Shown: in pieces, positions 42,738-50,653 of the stretch
Numbering within the stretch: the first letter of the stretch is position 1
Layout: each line of letters starts with the position of its first letter
Assembly: GCF_008386495.1 (NCBI RefSeq)
Contig: NZ_VTHJ01000044.1
Coordinates: 20,760 to 84,759, forward strand
From: Streptomyces tailanensis
GTDB lineage: Bacteria; Actinomycetota; Actinomycetes; Streptomycetales; Streptomycetaceae
Length of the DNA: 64,000 nt
Direction of reading: 5' to 3'
Notes under the pieces: generated by a model
What the model saw: only the letters and a program-made list of their open reading frames with translations
The model's database searches: none
Told to the model about the DNA's origin: nothing
Position numbers and translations under genes: made by a program

Positions 42738-43352
42738 CTAGTCGCCCTGTCTGTTGAGGTCTTCGGGGCCCAATGCTGGCAGAGCGGCTGGTCCGGCTCT
42801 TCGGCCGTCAGGACCGAGGGCTGGACTTGCGGTTTCCTGGATTTCCGCTCCGGCGGGGGCCGCAGCCTGCGGTAGCGAGCGGCCGGTCAGCCGGCACGCG
42901 GCTGTGACGTCCAGTGCGCGCTCGACGTCGGCAAAGGCATCGACCGCTACCGGGTCGACGGCGTGCATCAGTCCGTGCCCTCGGGGATCATTTCCAAGAT
43001 CGCGGAAGTATTTCCCCATAACCTCCAACGCGGCCTCGTTCCGCTCCAGCTCCTTCTCCAGTCGCTGTGCCTGACGGCGCAGCTTCTCGCCCTCCGCCTC
43101 GGCGTCAGAATTCTTCGGCCGGGCCAGGCTGGTGCGCTTGTCGACCATCTTCTCCAGAGCCCCGGCATCCCGCACAGCCCACCACTCCTTCACGTGCGAG
43201 TGGTGCAGCTGCTCGCTGCGCGCGATCGCGCCCTTCTCGTTCTTGGGCGTGGCGTCGTGCTCGGCCACGATCCGCAGCTTGTACTCGGGGCTGAAAGTGC
43301 GGCGCTTCGGCCGGGGAGCCGGGTCAGATCCGGCGGTCTTGGTGCTGATCAC
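42738..43352 (-). pseudogene. IS3-family transposase OrfA with truncated OrfB
   Basis: From GTG 43352: PKRRTFSPEYKLRIVAEHD is the OrfA helix-turn-helix, followed by the leucine-zipper region EGEKLRRQAQRLEKELERNE and ALEVMGKYF. After about residue 140 a short segment resembles the start of OrfB (ALDVTAACRLTGRS), then the frame reads nonsense to 42738. The DDE catalytic core is missing, so the element is dead. It lies between two inverted ISAs1-like scraps. Confidence 0.75.
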
Positions 43353-43429
43353 GAAGGGTTGTTCTCCTGTCGTGCCCTCTGAGGCTAACCCGCCGAAGCG
43401 GGGCGTCTCACCAAAGGCCGACAGAGAGG

Positions 43430-43580
43430 GAGGAGAGCATGACCATCCTGCGCAACCTCGCCATCAACACACCCCGACAGGTTGGCCACACCAGCATCGC
43501 CGCTGGACTGCGCAAGATGTCCCATCCTCTTCACCCACTCTCTCAACATCCTGGATCCCTGCCTGACCGGCAGCCACACC
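43430..43580 (+). pseudogene. C-terminal scrap of an ISAs1-like transposase
   Basis: Plus-strand reading MTILRNLAINTPRQVGHTSI and AAGLRKMSHPLH matches the C-terminus of ISAs1-family transposases (LRNLAINxxRxxGHxxIAAGLRxMS). Only about 40 residues remain. It is inverted relative to the related scrap at 42400-42530. Confidence 0.6.
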
Positions 43581-43883
43581 CAGATCAAAGAATTTGAAAA
43601 ATCCCTAACTAAATTCTTAAATAGTCGCTCAAGATTCAGGCAAATAAATAAATCGATATTTGATGATTCGCCCAGATGGGTATAAATTTTGCCGCCAAAT
43701 AGGTGAACGAGCCTGATTTGACGGCCGACACTTGAATCGAGCTTTCCGCCCTTGGTCGGCCTGGAGATTAAACCACTCAACCTCAGATCTATCTCAAGCC
43801 GCCTCTTTCAGGTGCGCTTCTCTGCTTAACTCTCATCACGCGAAGGCGACTGGAGCCTCCCTCTCGTGCACATGGGGGAATCA
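43581..43883. other. AT-rich intergenic stretch
   Basis: Bases about 43590-43700 are strikingly AT-rich for this genome (for example TAAATAAATAAATCGATATT in part), with several stop codons in every frame. It lies directly upstream of the secreted protein gene and could contain its promoter. The DNA looks foreign. Confidence 0.5.
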
Positions 43884-44417
43884 ATGAAGCGCCAGATCAT
43901 CCGGAACAGCGGCGTGGGGCTTGCCGCCCTAACCATGCTCCTGGCCGGAACAACTACAGCGGCCCACGCGGCGCCCACCGCATCATCAAACAGTGCATTC
44001 GCCACCAACGCCCAAGCCTCATTGGTGAAGTACAACCCCAACCTCAGGGCGAAGAACGTCAGGAAAGTAAAGGAGAAGTGCGGAAAGAGCCCGATCGCGG
44101 AAGCATCCGGGCGCGGCCGCATGACCCTACGCATAGACGAAACCAGGTCTGCGGGCACAACCTACTCAAAGAAATTCGAAATCAACTTCAAGCAACTCAG
44201 CCACTCGGTCGGCTGGGATATCACCAAGTCCCGCAGCATCACAGTGAGCGGGGCTAAGGAAGTGCCTCGCGGCAAGTACGGTGTCCTCAAGGCCTACACA
44301 AGGTACGCCGGGAAGAAGTTCGACGTGTACCACATCCATACTCCGTGGAAGATATCCAAGAGGAACGTAATCGCCTACAAGCCAATCGGCGTCTGCTTCA
44401 CATTCAAGGCCAGCTAA
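43884..44417 (+). CDS. Secreted protein of unknown function, low GC
   Basis: 177 residues from ATG 43884, seven bases after GGGGGAA; an ATG at 43866 has no site. A signal peptide is clear: MKRQIIRNSGVGLAALTMLL then AGTTTAAHAAPT with AHA cleavage. The mature part is basic, beta-rich and has two cysteines (VKEKCGKSP, PIGVCFTF) able to form one disulfide. GC and codon use are lower than neighbours, and it sits among transposase remnants, so it was probably acquired. I recognise no family. A perfect terminator follows at 44446. Confidence 0.75.
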   Translation: MKRQIIRNSGVGLAALTMLLAGTTTAAHAAPTASSNSAFATNAQASLVKYNPNLRAKNVRKVKEKCGKSPIAEASGRGRMTLRIDETRSAGTTYSKKFEINFKQLSHSVGWDITKSRSITVSGAKEVPRGKYGVLKAYTRYAGKKFDVYHIHTPWKISKRNVIAYKPIGVCFTFKAS

Positions 44418-44445
44418 TCACTCAAGATTAAAGCCGCCCTTCATT

Positions 44446-44481
44446 GAAATGGCCTGCCAGAATATTCCAGCAGGCCATTTC
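44446..44481 (+). terminator. Intrinsic terminator after the secreted protein gene
   Basis: GAAATGGCCTGC pairs perfectly with GCAGGCCATTTC (12 bp) around a 12-base loop and is followed by ATTTG. It starts 28 bases after the stop at 44417. Confidence 0.85.
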
Positions 44482-44487
44482 ATTTGT

Positions 44488-44778
44488 ACCTGCTCCTGGC
44501 CACCGCCCTGTTCGAGGAGTGCGGCCACCGGGCGGTGTAGGCCAAGCTCACCGCCGTGCTCGGGTCTGTGCCGGTGCCGAGGATCACCCGAACAGTGTTA
44601 TGACATGCCCGCTGCCGCCTGGAGGTACGGCCGTTGTGGGCCTGCGTCCGAGCTGATCAGGCTGTATCACGAGCGACGGGAAGTGGAGTCCGCCTACTTG
44701 GCGGTCAAGAAATCACTGCTCGGGCGCCGCGTGCTGTGCTCGCGCACCCTGCCTGGCATCGCGCAGGAGGGCGATTGA
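44488..44778 (+). pseudogene. IS4-family transposase, N- and C-terminal scraps
   Basis: The first part reads LLATALFEECGHRAV, TAG, AKLTAVLGSVPVPRITR, the usual N-terminal region of IS4-type transposases with the tryptophan codon changed to TAG. After a deletion, bases 44645-44778 read ELIRLYHERREVESAYLAVK and GRRVLCSRTLPGIAQE, a conserved block near the catalytic glutamate (YHERWEVESAYLAL). The rest is gone. Confidence 0.7.
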
Positions 44779-44868
44779 GTCGACAGCATCCCCTTCCAGG
44801 CGAGGGGCCGTTGTCGTACAGTCGCCTGGCCCATTGTCGACTGACGGTCTGTCAGGAGGTGCAGGCGT

Positions 44869-45879
44869 ATGCGGCTCGGCCTCGCGCTCGGCTACTGGGG
44901 GCGCGGTCCCTCACCCGACCACCTACCGCTCGCGCAGGAGGCGGAGCAGCTCGGGTACGACTCCGTGTGGACGGCGGAGTCGTGGGGCTCGGACGCCTTC
45001 ACCCCGCTCACCTGGATCGCGGCACGGACGTCGAGGATCAAACTGGGCACGGCGGTGGCCCAGATGGCGGCCCGCTCCCCCACCACGACCGCGATGCACG
45101 CCCTCACCCTCGACCACCTCTCCGGCGGCCGCATGCTCCTCGGCCTCGGGCTGTCGGGGCCGCAGGTGGTGGAGGGCTGGTACGGCAGCCCGTTCCCGAA
45201 GTCGCCACTGACCGCGACAAGAGAGTATGTGGACGTAGTGCGTCAAGTCCTGAGCCGCGAGGAGCCAGTTAAGCTGAGCGGGCGCTTCCACCCTCTCCCG
45301 TACGATGGCCCGGACGGCACTGGCATCGGCAAGGCGCTCAAGTCCATCACCCACCCCCTCCGCCCCGACCTGCCCGTACTGCTCGGCGCCGAGGGTCCGA
45401 AGAACATCGCGCAGACGGCCCGGATCGCGGACGGCTGGCTGCCGTTGTACTGGTCGCCGACGCGGACGGAGGTGTACGAGGCCTCGCTGGCCGACGCCCC
45501 GGACGGGTTCCTCGTCGCGCCGATGGCCCGTGCGCGCGTCTGCGACGACGTCGCCGAAGGGCTGCTGCCCGTCAAGGCCATGCTCGGCTTCTACATCGGC
45601 GGGATGGGGCACGCCAAGCGCAACTTCCACGCCGATCTGATGGCTCGCATGGGGTACGAGGAGGAGGCCCGGCGGATCCAGCGGCTCTTCCTCGACGGGC
45701 GGCGGGAGAAGGCCGTACTCGCCGTACCGGACTCCTTCGCGGACGAGATCTCGCTGATCGGGCCGCGCGAACGGATCGCGGAGCGGCTGGAGTTGTGGCG
45801 GAAGGGGCCGGTGACCGACCTGCTGGTCCTGGCCCCCGATCCGCATACGCTGCGGGTGCTGGCGGAGCTCAACTCCTAG
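44869..45879 (+). CDS. LLM-class F420-dependent oxidoreductase
   Basis: 336 residues from ATG 44869 after AGGAGG. The luciferase-like TIM barrel is complete: LALGYWGRGPSPDHLPLAQE, LGYDSVWTAESWGSDAFTPL, GTAVAQMAARSPTTTAMHAL and LLGLGLSGPQVVEGWYG, with LPVLLGAEGPKNIAQTA later. These enzymes use F420H2 (or FMNH2) to reduce small molecules. Substrate unknown; no partner gene is adjacent. Confidence 0.92.
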   Translation: MRLGLALGYWGRGPSPDHLPLAQEAEQLGYDSVWTAESWGSDAFTPLTWIAARTSRIKLGTAVAQMAARSPTTTAMHALTLDHLSGGRMLLGLGLSGPQVVEGWYGSPFPKSPLTATREYVDVVRQVLSREEPVKLSGRFHPLPYDGPDGTGIGKALKSITHPLRPDLPVLLGAEGPKNIAQTARIADGWLPLYWSPTRTEVYEASLADAPDGFLVAPMARARVCDDVAEGLLPVKAMLGFYIGGMGHAKRNFHADLMARMGYEEEARRIQRLFLDGRREKAVLAVPDSFADEISLIGPRERIAERLELWRKGPVTDLLVLAPDPHTLRVLAELNS

Positions 45880-45965
45880 AGTTCCGGGGACTTTGTCGGC
45901 CCTTCGAACTTGAGCGGTGTGTGCGCGATGGCCATGCTGTTGTCGCTGTCGTGTCGAGAGTGGGG

Positions 45966-46039
45966 ATTGGCAGATTTGTTCCACTCGGGCGGCTCTCACC
46001 AGGCTTCGGTGAGGCCGTGAGTGGAACAGATCTGCCAAT
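45966..46039. repeat. Long nested inverted repeat
   Basis: Bases 45966-45986 and 46019-46039 are inverted copies over 21 bp with one mismatch (ATTGGCAGATTTGTTCCACTC in part). Inside, CTCACC at 45995-46000 pairs with GGTGAG at 46008-46013. The whole can fold as a cruciform or RNA hairpin. It lies between converging genes and may terminate both. Confidence 0.8.
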
Positions 46040-46184
46040 TACGCGACGGCCCCCACCGCTCAACTTCGAAGACTGCGAAATGAGGCTCCGCCCCACCGAG
46101 GATCCGGCGATAGGGCGGCGCGGGAAGTCCCGGCCCATTACGGATGAGGCCAACTTGCGGCTGTTGCCCGATCGGAACAGGGAC

Positions 46185-46652
46185 TCACTGACCCACGGTC
46201 GGCGGGCCCGCGTCACGGGTCGTCACCTCCAGCTCGGCCCATACGCGCTTGCCCCACGGCTGCTTGCCGGTGCCCATGTGCTCCCAGCCCCAACGGAGGG
46301 AAACGGCGGCGACCAGGAGGAGGCCCCGGCCGCTCTCCGCGTCCGTCCCGGGGGTGCCCGGCTGAGGCGGCGCTTCGGGCGATCGGTCGATCACCGACAC
46401 TGAGACAAGGCCGGTTTGGGGGCGGTGCACCGTCATGTTGATCTTCGGGCCGCGTGCGTGCCGGACGGCGTTCGCGGCGAGTTCGGACATGACCAGGGCT
46501 GCCGTTTCGGCATCGGCAGCCAGGCCCCAGTCATTCAGCGCCCGCCGGGCGAGCTTTCGGCCTTCTTCCACCAGTTCCGGAGTGCGGTTCCCCGTGCGGG
46601 TATACCCGGCGTACCCAGAGCTTCGGCGCTGCTCCGCGCTCGGACTGATCAC
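46185..46652 (-). CDS. ATP-binding anti-sigma-type serine kinase (HATPase_c)
   Basis: 155 residues from GTG 46652, overlapping the stop of the DUF6415 gene by four bases (GTGA). GHKL-type ATP site: VMSELAANAVRHARGPKINM carries the N-box, VSVIDRSPEAPPQPG the G1 region and ESGRGLLLVAAVSLRWGWEH the G2 region. Such proteins are RsbW/SpoIIAB-like kinases, numerous in Streptomyces. It ends a three-gene operon controlled, probably, by the XRE protein at 47433. Confidence 0.85.
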   Translation of the reverse strand: MISPSAEQRRSSGYAGYTRTGNRTPELVEEGRKLARRALNDWGLAADAETAALVMSELAANAVRHARGPKINMTVHRPQTGLVSVSVIDRSPEAPPQPGTPGTDAESGRGLLLVAAVSLRWGWEHMGTGKQPWGKRVWAELEVTTRDAGPPTVGQ

Positions 46653-47023
46653 GATCGGGCGCCCTCGGTGTCATCCCCAGCGGTCGGCTCGGTCACACTT
46701 TCGCAGTGCTCATAGAGAGTCAGGAGCGCCCGGCACTGCACCGCGAGGTCATGAACAGCCGACACCGACCCGGTCTTGCTGCGCATCAGTATCGGTCCGG
46801 TGCCGTCCAGGACGTGTTGGGCGGTCCGCAGCCACTCGCCGCTCAACACCTGTTTGCCCATGGCTACTTTGGGCACCAGGACCCGGACCTGCTCGACCAA
46901 CAGGCAGCCGAGGCGCACACGCTCCGTGTCCGTCAGGCCGACCGTGCCCATCACCGTTTCGCACGTGTCCCGGATCAACACGGGGTTGACTTCGCACACA
47001 CTGACCGTCGTACCGGCGCTCAC
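46649..47023 (-). CDS. DUF6415 family protein
   Basis: 124 residues from GTG 47023, with four-base overlaps at both ends of the gene. Conserved DUF6415 segments: LRGHVELL-like CLLVEQVRVLVPKVAMGK, LSGEWLRTAQHVLDGTG and VHDLAVQCRALLTLYEHC. The family is found in Streptomyces beside XRE regulators and HATPase genes. Function unknown. Confidence 0.75.
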   Translation of the reverse strand: MSAGTTVSVCEVNPVLIRDTCETVMGTVGLTDTERVRLGCLLVEQVRVLVPKVAMGKQVLSGEWLRTAQHVLDGTGPILMRSKTGSVSAVHDLAVQCRALLTLYEHCESVTEPTAGDDTEGARS

Positions 47024-47286
47024 CGGGTAGAGGTCCTCAACTCAGGCAACGCGTCCGCCGCCGCGTTGACCACCTCCGCCAATTTCGTGGCGACGCCGGC
47101 GCCGCAGCCGCCCAATTCGACGAATGCCTTGCCGTTCACCGGCTGCCCCGCCCACAGCGAGGGCAGCTTGATCCCGACCCTGTCCAACGCTTCCTTCAGC
47201 CCCGCCACCGCCGCGTCCGCCGCCCGCATGGCGTCCGCCGCCGGGTCCGTGGTGCGCTTCTTCGTCCTCTTCACGGCCACCGTCAT
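47020..47286 (-). CDS. Small Ala-rich hypothetical protein
   Basis: 88 residues from ATG 47286 after GGAGG. MTVAVKRTKKRTTDPAADAM begins it, followed by LKEALDRVGIKLPSLWAGQP and FVELGGCGAGVATKLAEVV. It is a recurring first gene of the DUF6415/HATPase modules in Streptomyces. No recognised fold. It lies directly below the palindromic operator at 47358. Confidence 0.7.
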   Translation of the reverse strand: MTVAVKRTKKRTTDPAADAMRAADAAVAGLKEALDRVGIKLPSLWAGQPVNGKAFVELGGCGAGVATKLAEVVNAAADALPELRTSTR

Positions 47287-47357
47287 CCCACTGCCTCCAC
47301 TCTGTGATGCTCCAGATGCGGTACGGCATGACGGTATGGCGGGTCTGGTACAGCGAT

Positions 47358-47401
47358 GGGGACAGTCTGTCCCCACTTGTCGAGGGAGACAGACTGTCCC
47401 C
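47358..47401. promoter_or_regulatory. Paired palindromes, probable operator of the XRE locus
   Basis: GGGGACAGTCTGTCCCC (47358-47374) is a perfect 17-base palindrome. A near-copy in inverted orientation lies at 47384-47401, and the flanks (ATGGGGACAGTC and GACTGTCCCCAT) extend the inverted repeat to over 20 bases. It lies between the XRE gene stop (47433) and the operon start (47286). A stem-loop terminator for the XRE gene is an alternative reading. Confidence 0.6.
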
Positions 47402-47432
47402 ATTGCTGTCGCCCGCGAGAGGGAACAGCAGG

Positions 47433-48659
47433 TCAGGCAGCGACGCCGATATCGTCGGCCAGCTCGCCCGCGAGGTGCGAGAGTGCGCCGGTCGCGGTCC
47501 GCTTCAGGTCCACTGCGAGCGCCCGGCCCGAGGGTACGTACCGCACGGCCTCGGGCGAGGTCTTGTACGCCAGCCGCAGGTACTGCAACGCGCTTGCCTT
47601 CTCCCGGCGGACGTGCTCCGCCTTGGCCGCGTCCAGGAACAACCGGCTGCGCCTCTCCAGGGAGGGGATCGACTCGGGGTCGACGTCCGCCAGTTGCTGG
47701 AGCGCGACGCCCGGCGTACGCAGATCGGCGCCGATGGTGACCGCGTGGACGGAGACGTTGCCCTTGCCGAACATGGTCCAAGGGTGGGCGTACGACGGCC
47801 CCAGCTTCTTCGCCGTACGGTCAGCCTCGTCGTGCCAGCGCCAGGCGTCGCCGTCCCGGCTGTCCTGAGCCGCGGTCACCGCCGCGTGCAGGCACAGCGA
47901 GCCGTACGTCCCGCGCAGCCGATCCGAGCCGCCCTCCAGCTGCGGACGCAGGGTGTCGGCCGCGTCCGCGACCATCCGCAGAGCCTCCTCGGTTTGACCC
48001 GCCACCCTCAGTCCGTTGCCGACGATCCAGGCCGCCGAAGCGAGCGCGATCGGGTCGTCCGACTGCTCCGCCGCCATCCGGGCCCGGTCCACGATCACCC
48101 AGTACAACTCCGGTTCCACCGTGTGCGCGGCGTACTGCTGCGCGAGCGCGTACATCTCGCTCAGGATCACGCTCGCTCGGCGCTTCTCGGCGCCCTCGGC
48201 AGCACGCACGGTGGCGTGCCCCGCCTTGATCAGCCCCGGCAGCACCGAGGCGACCGCGGTGCGCTGTTCGCGGGCGCGATGCCAGATGTCCCAAGCCTGA
48301 CGCACCCGCCCGGCCAACTCGCCGACGTCCTCCGGGGTGCCTGCCGCCCCGAACAGCGGAGCGTGGATCGCTGCCCGCAGGTCGGGAACGCCCGAGTGGC
48401 TCAGCTTGCCGCCGTCATCGATCGGCACCGACACGTCCGCGCCGGTCAGCTCGCTGACGTCCTGGCAGCCGAGCACACGGGCAAGGTTCACGATCATCGC
48501 CAGCGACCGCACCGGACGTTCGTTACGTTCGACCTTCTTCACCCAGTCCGGGGAGCGGCCGACCAAACCACCCAGGGCCGCCCGGGTCAACTGGCGACGT
48601 TCACGGCGCTCCCGCAGGAGTTCGCCGTCCACGGTCATCTGCACTTGCTCATCAGGCAT
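47433..48659 (-). CDS. XRE-family regulator with TPR-like sensor
   Basis: 408 residues from ATG 48659 (MTVDGELLRER at residue 8 is another start). Helix-turn-helix at about 12-62: LRERRERRQLTRAALGGLVG and SPDWVKKVERNERPVRSL. The remaining 340 residues are helical repeats (ALASAAWIVGNGLRVAGQTE, EEALRMVADAADTLRP) like TPR sensors. This class is a frequent Streptomyces regulator located beside small DUF6415/DUF397 and ATPase genes. Likely to bind the palindrome at 47358. Confidence 0.85.
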   Translation of the reverse strand: MPDEQVQMTVDGELLRERRERRQLTRAALGGLVGRSPDWVKKVERNERPVRSLAMIVNLARVLGCQDVSELTGADVSVPIDDGGKLSHSGVPDLRAAIHAPLFGAAGTPEDVGELAGRVRQAWDIWHRAREQRTAVASVLPGLIKAGHATVRAAEGAEKRRASVILSEMYALAQQYAAHTVEPELYWVIVDRARMAAEQSDDPIALASAAWIVGNGLRVAGQTEEALRMVADAADTLRPQLEGGSDRLRGTYGSLCLHAAVTAAQDSRDGDAWRWHDEADRTAKKLGPSYAHPWTMFGKGNVSVHAVTIGADLRTPGVALQQLADVDPESIPSLERRSRLFLDAAKAEHVRREKASALQYLRLAYKTSPEAVRYVPSGRALAVDLKRTATGALSHLAGELADDIGVAA

Positions 48660-48839
48660 CTGAGCCCCCTCAGCAGGGTTATTCCCACCAGCGTAATGAC
48701 GTCCACCAAGCCGTGCTCCCCATCCACCTCAATCCATCGGTGAACAGGTACAGCCCGACTCCGACTCGTCTTCGGGAGCGATCAACGAAGGCTTTCGCCG
48801 GGGGTCACACGCCCGTATTGCGTGGGGCGGGAACTTCTC

Positions 48840-49910
48840 TCAGCAGCACTCCACGTCGTCGAGGCCGACCGGCAGCCGCTCCCCGCCGAACACCGCGCAG
48901 GTCGCCTCGTCGCCCCCCAGCGCGGCCACGGCCAGCAGCAGCGACCCCGCCGTCCAGGACGTCAACTCCTCGGGCCAGACGGCCTGGTCCTCGAAGACGT
49001 ACCCCGTCCAGTACAACCCGGAGCCGGGGTCGCGGAGGTGCTGGATGGACTGGAGGATCTCCAGGGCCCGGTCGGACTCGCCCATCGCCCACAGGGCGAG
49101 GGCGAGTTCGGCGGACTCACCGCCCGTCACCCACGGGTTGGGGACGACGCAGCGGACCCCGAAGCCGGGCACGACGAACCGGTCCCAGCCCTCCTCGATA
49201 CGGGACTTCGCCTCCGTACCCGTCAACGCGCCGCCCAGGACCGGGTAGTACCAGTCCATGGAGTAGCGGTCCTTGTCCAGGAACCGCTCCGGATGGCGGC
49301 GTATCGCGTGCCGCAGCGCGCCCACCGCCAACTCCCAGTCCGGCTGCGGCTCTTCCCGCTGCTCGGCGATGGCGAGCGCGCAGCGCAACGCGTGGTGGAT
49401 GGAGGAGGAGCCGGTCAGCAGCGCGTCGACGACCGGCGTGCCGTCGTCCTCGCGCTTCCAGCCGATCTGCCCGCCGGGCTGCTGAAGCCGCAGGACGAAT
49501 TCGACGGCCGCGTAGACGGCCGGCCACATGCGGTCCAGGAAGGTGTCGTCGCCGGTGGCCAGGTAGTGGTGCCAGACACCCACCGCGATGTACGCGACGA
49601 AGTTGGTCTCCCGGCCGCGGTCGGTGACGTCACCGGCGTCCCCGTCGGCGTACGCGGCGTACCAGGAGCCGTCCTCGTTCTGGTGCCGGCGCAGCCACTC
49701 GTAGGCGCGCTCGGCGGCCTCGTGCTCACCGGCCGCGTCCAGGGCCATCGCCGCCTCGGTGTGGTCCCACGGGTCGAGGTGATGCCCGCGGAACCACGGT
49801 ATGGCGCCGTCCTCCCGCTGTACGGCGAGGATGCCCCGTACGGTCGCGGCGGCCTGCTCGGCGGTGAGGACCCCGGGCAGGACCAGGTGTTCCGTCCGGG
49901 GGGTGGTCAC
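48840..49910 (-). CDS. Alpha/alpha-toroid protein annotated as prenyltransferase-like
   Basis: 356 residues from GTG 49910, overlapping the methyltransferase stop by four bases. Toroid-like repeats: AIPWFRGHHLDPWDHTEAAM, AYEWLRRHQNEDGSWYAAY, QQPGGQIGWKREDDG and GFGVRCVVPNPWVTGGESAE. Pattern and length match proteins called prenyltransferase or squalene-cyclase-like, but the DDxxD-type acid motifs are not evident, so a glycosidase-like role is equally possible. It is the third gene of the glycosyltransferase operon. Confidence 0.75.
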   Translation of the reverse strand: MTTPRTEHLVLPGVLTAEQAAATVRGILAVQREDGAIPWFRGHHLDPWDHTEAAMALDAAGEHEAAERAYEWLRRHQNEDGSWYAAYADGDAGDVTDRGRETNFVAYIAVGVWHHYLATGDDTFLDRMWPAVYAAVEFVLRLQQPGGQIGWKREDDGTPVVDALLTGSSSIHHALRCALAIAEQREEPQPDWELAVGALRHAIRRHPERFLDKDRYSMDWYYPVLGGALTGTEAKSRIEEGWDRFVVPGFGVRCVVPNPWVTGGESAELALALWAMGESDRALEILQSIQHLRDPGSGLYWTGYVFEDQAVWPEELTSWTAGSLLLAVAALGGDEATCAVFGGERLPVGLDDVECC

Positions 49911-50653
49911 GAAGCGTCCACCCGGGCGGCGTCGGCGGGCAGGTGCGGCTTCGTCGCGTACGCCACGAAGCTCTTGCCGATCAGCGGGTTCAGCGCCTGC
50001 TCGGCGACCCGGGTGGCCAGGGGCTTCTTCATGATGTCCCAGACCAGCAGCTGGTGGTACGCCCGCACGGGCAGCGCCTTGTCGTTGTCGACGCCGAACG
50101 CGCACTTCAGCCACCAGTACGGGGAGTGGAGGGCGTGGGCGTGGTGGGTGCCGTACGGGCGCAGGCCCGCCTCGCGGATCTTGGCCAGCAGCTCGTCCGC
50201 CTTGTAGATGCGGATGTGGCCGCCCTCGACCTCGTGGTACGCGTCGGACAGCGTCCAGCAGACCTTCTCGGGGCCGTAGCGGGGCACGGTGATGGCGATA
50301 CGGCCACCGGGCCTGAGCACCCGGACCATCTCCGCCAGCACGCCCTTGTCGTCGGGGATGTGCTCCATGACCTCGGAAATGATGACGACGTCGAAGGACT
50401 CGTCGGGGAAGGGGAGCGCGAGGGCGTCGCCCTCCATCGCCGTGGCGGTCGCGCCCTCCGGTGCCTCCCCGGCCTCCTTCATCGCCGCGAACCACTTGGC
50501 GACCTCGCGGATCTCCTCGCCGTTCTGGTCGAGGGCCACGACCTGGGCGCCGCGCCGGTAGCACTCGAAGGCGTGCCGGCCCGCTCCACAGCCGAGATCC
50601 AGGACACGGTCCCCCGGGGCGAGCGGGAACCGGGAGAAGTCGACGGTCAGCAC
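49907..50653 (-). CDS. Class I SAM-dependent methyltransferase
   Basis: 248 residues from GTG 50653. Motif I is GDRVLDLGCGAGRHAFECYR, with VVALDQNGEEIREVAKWF, FDVVIISEVMEHIPDDKG and VRVLRPGGRIAITVPRYGPE. UbiE/Coq5-like. It lies between a glycosyltransferase (seven-base overlap) and the toroid protein (four-base overlap), so the three act together, possibly on a lipid or natural-product glycan. Confidence 0.9.
   Translation of the reverse strand: MLTVDFSRFPLAPGDRVLDLGCGAGRHAFECYRRGAQVVALDQNGEEIREVAKWFAAMKEAGEAPEGATATAMEGDALALPFPDESFDVVIISEVMEHIPDDKGVLAEMVRVLRPGGRIAITVPRYGPEKVCWTLSDAYHEVEGGHIRIYKADELLAKIREAGLRPYGTHHAHALHSPYWWLKCAFGVDNDKALPVRAYHQLLVWDIMKKPLATRVAEQALNPLIGKSFVAYATKPHLPADAARVDAS

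Noticed and set aside
43385..43780. 131-codon minus-strand frame in the AT-rich strip
   Set aside because: Runs antisense to a transposase scrap and has no ribosome site; residues do not resemble a protein family.
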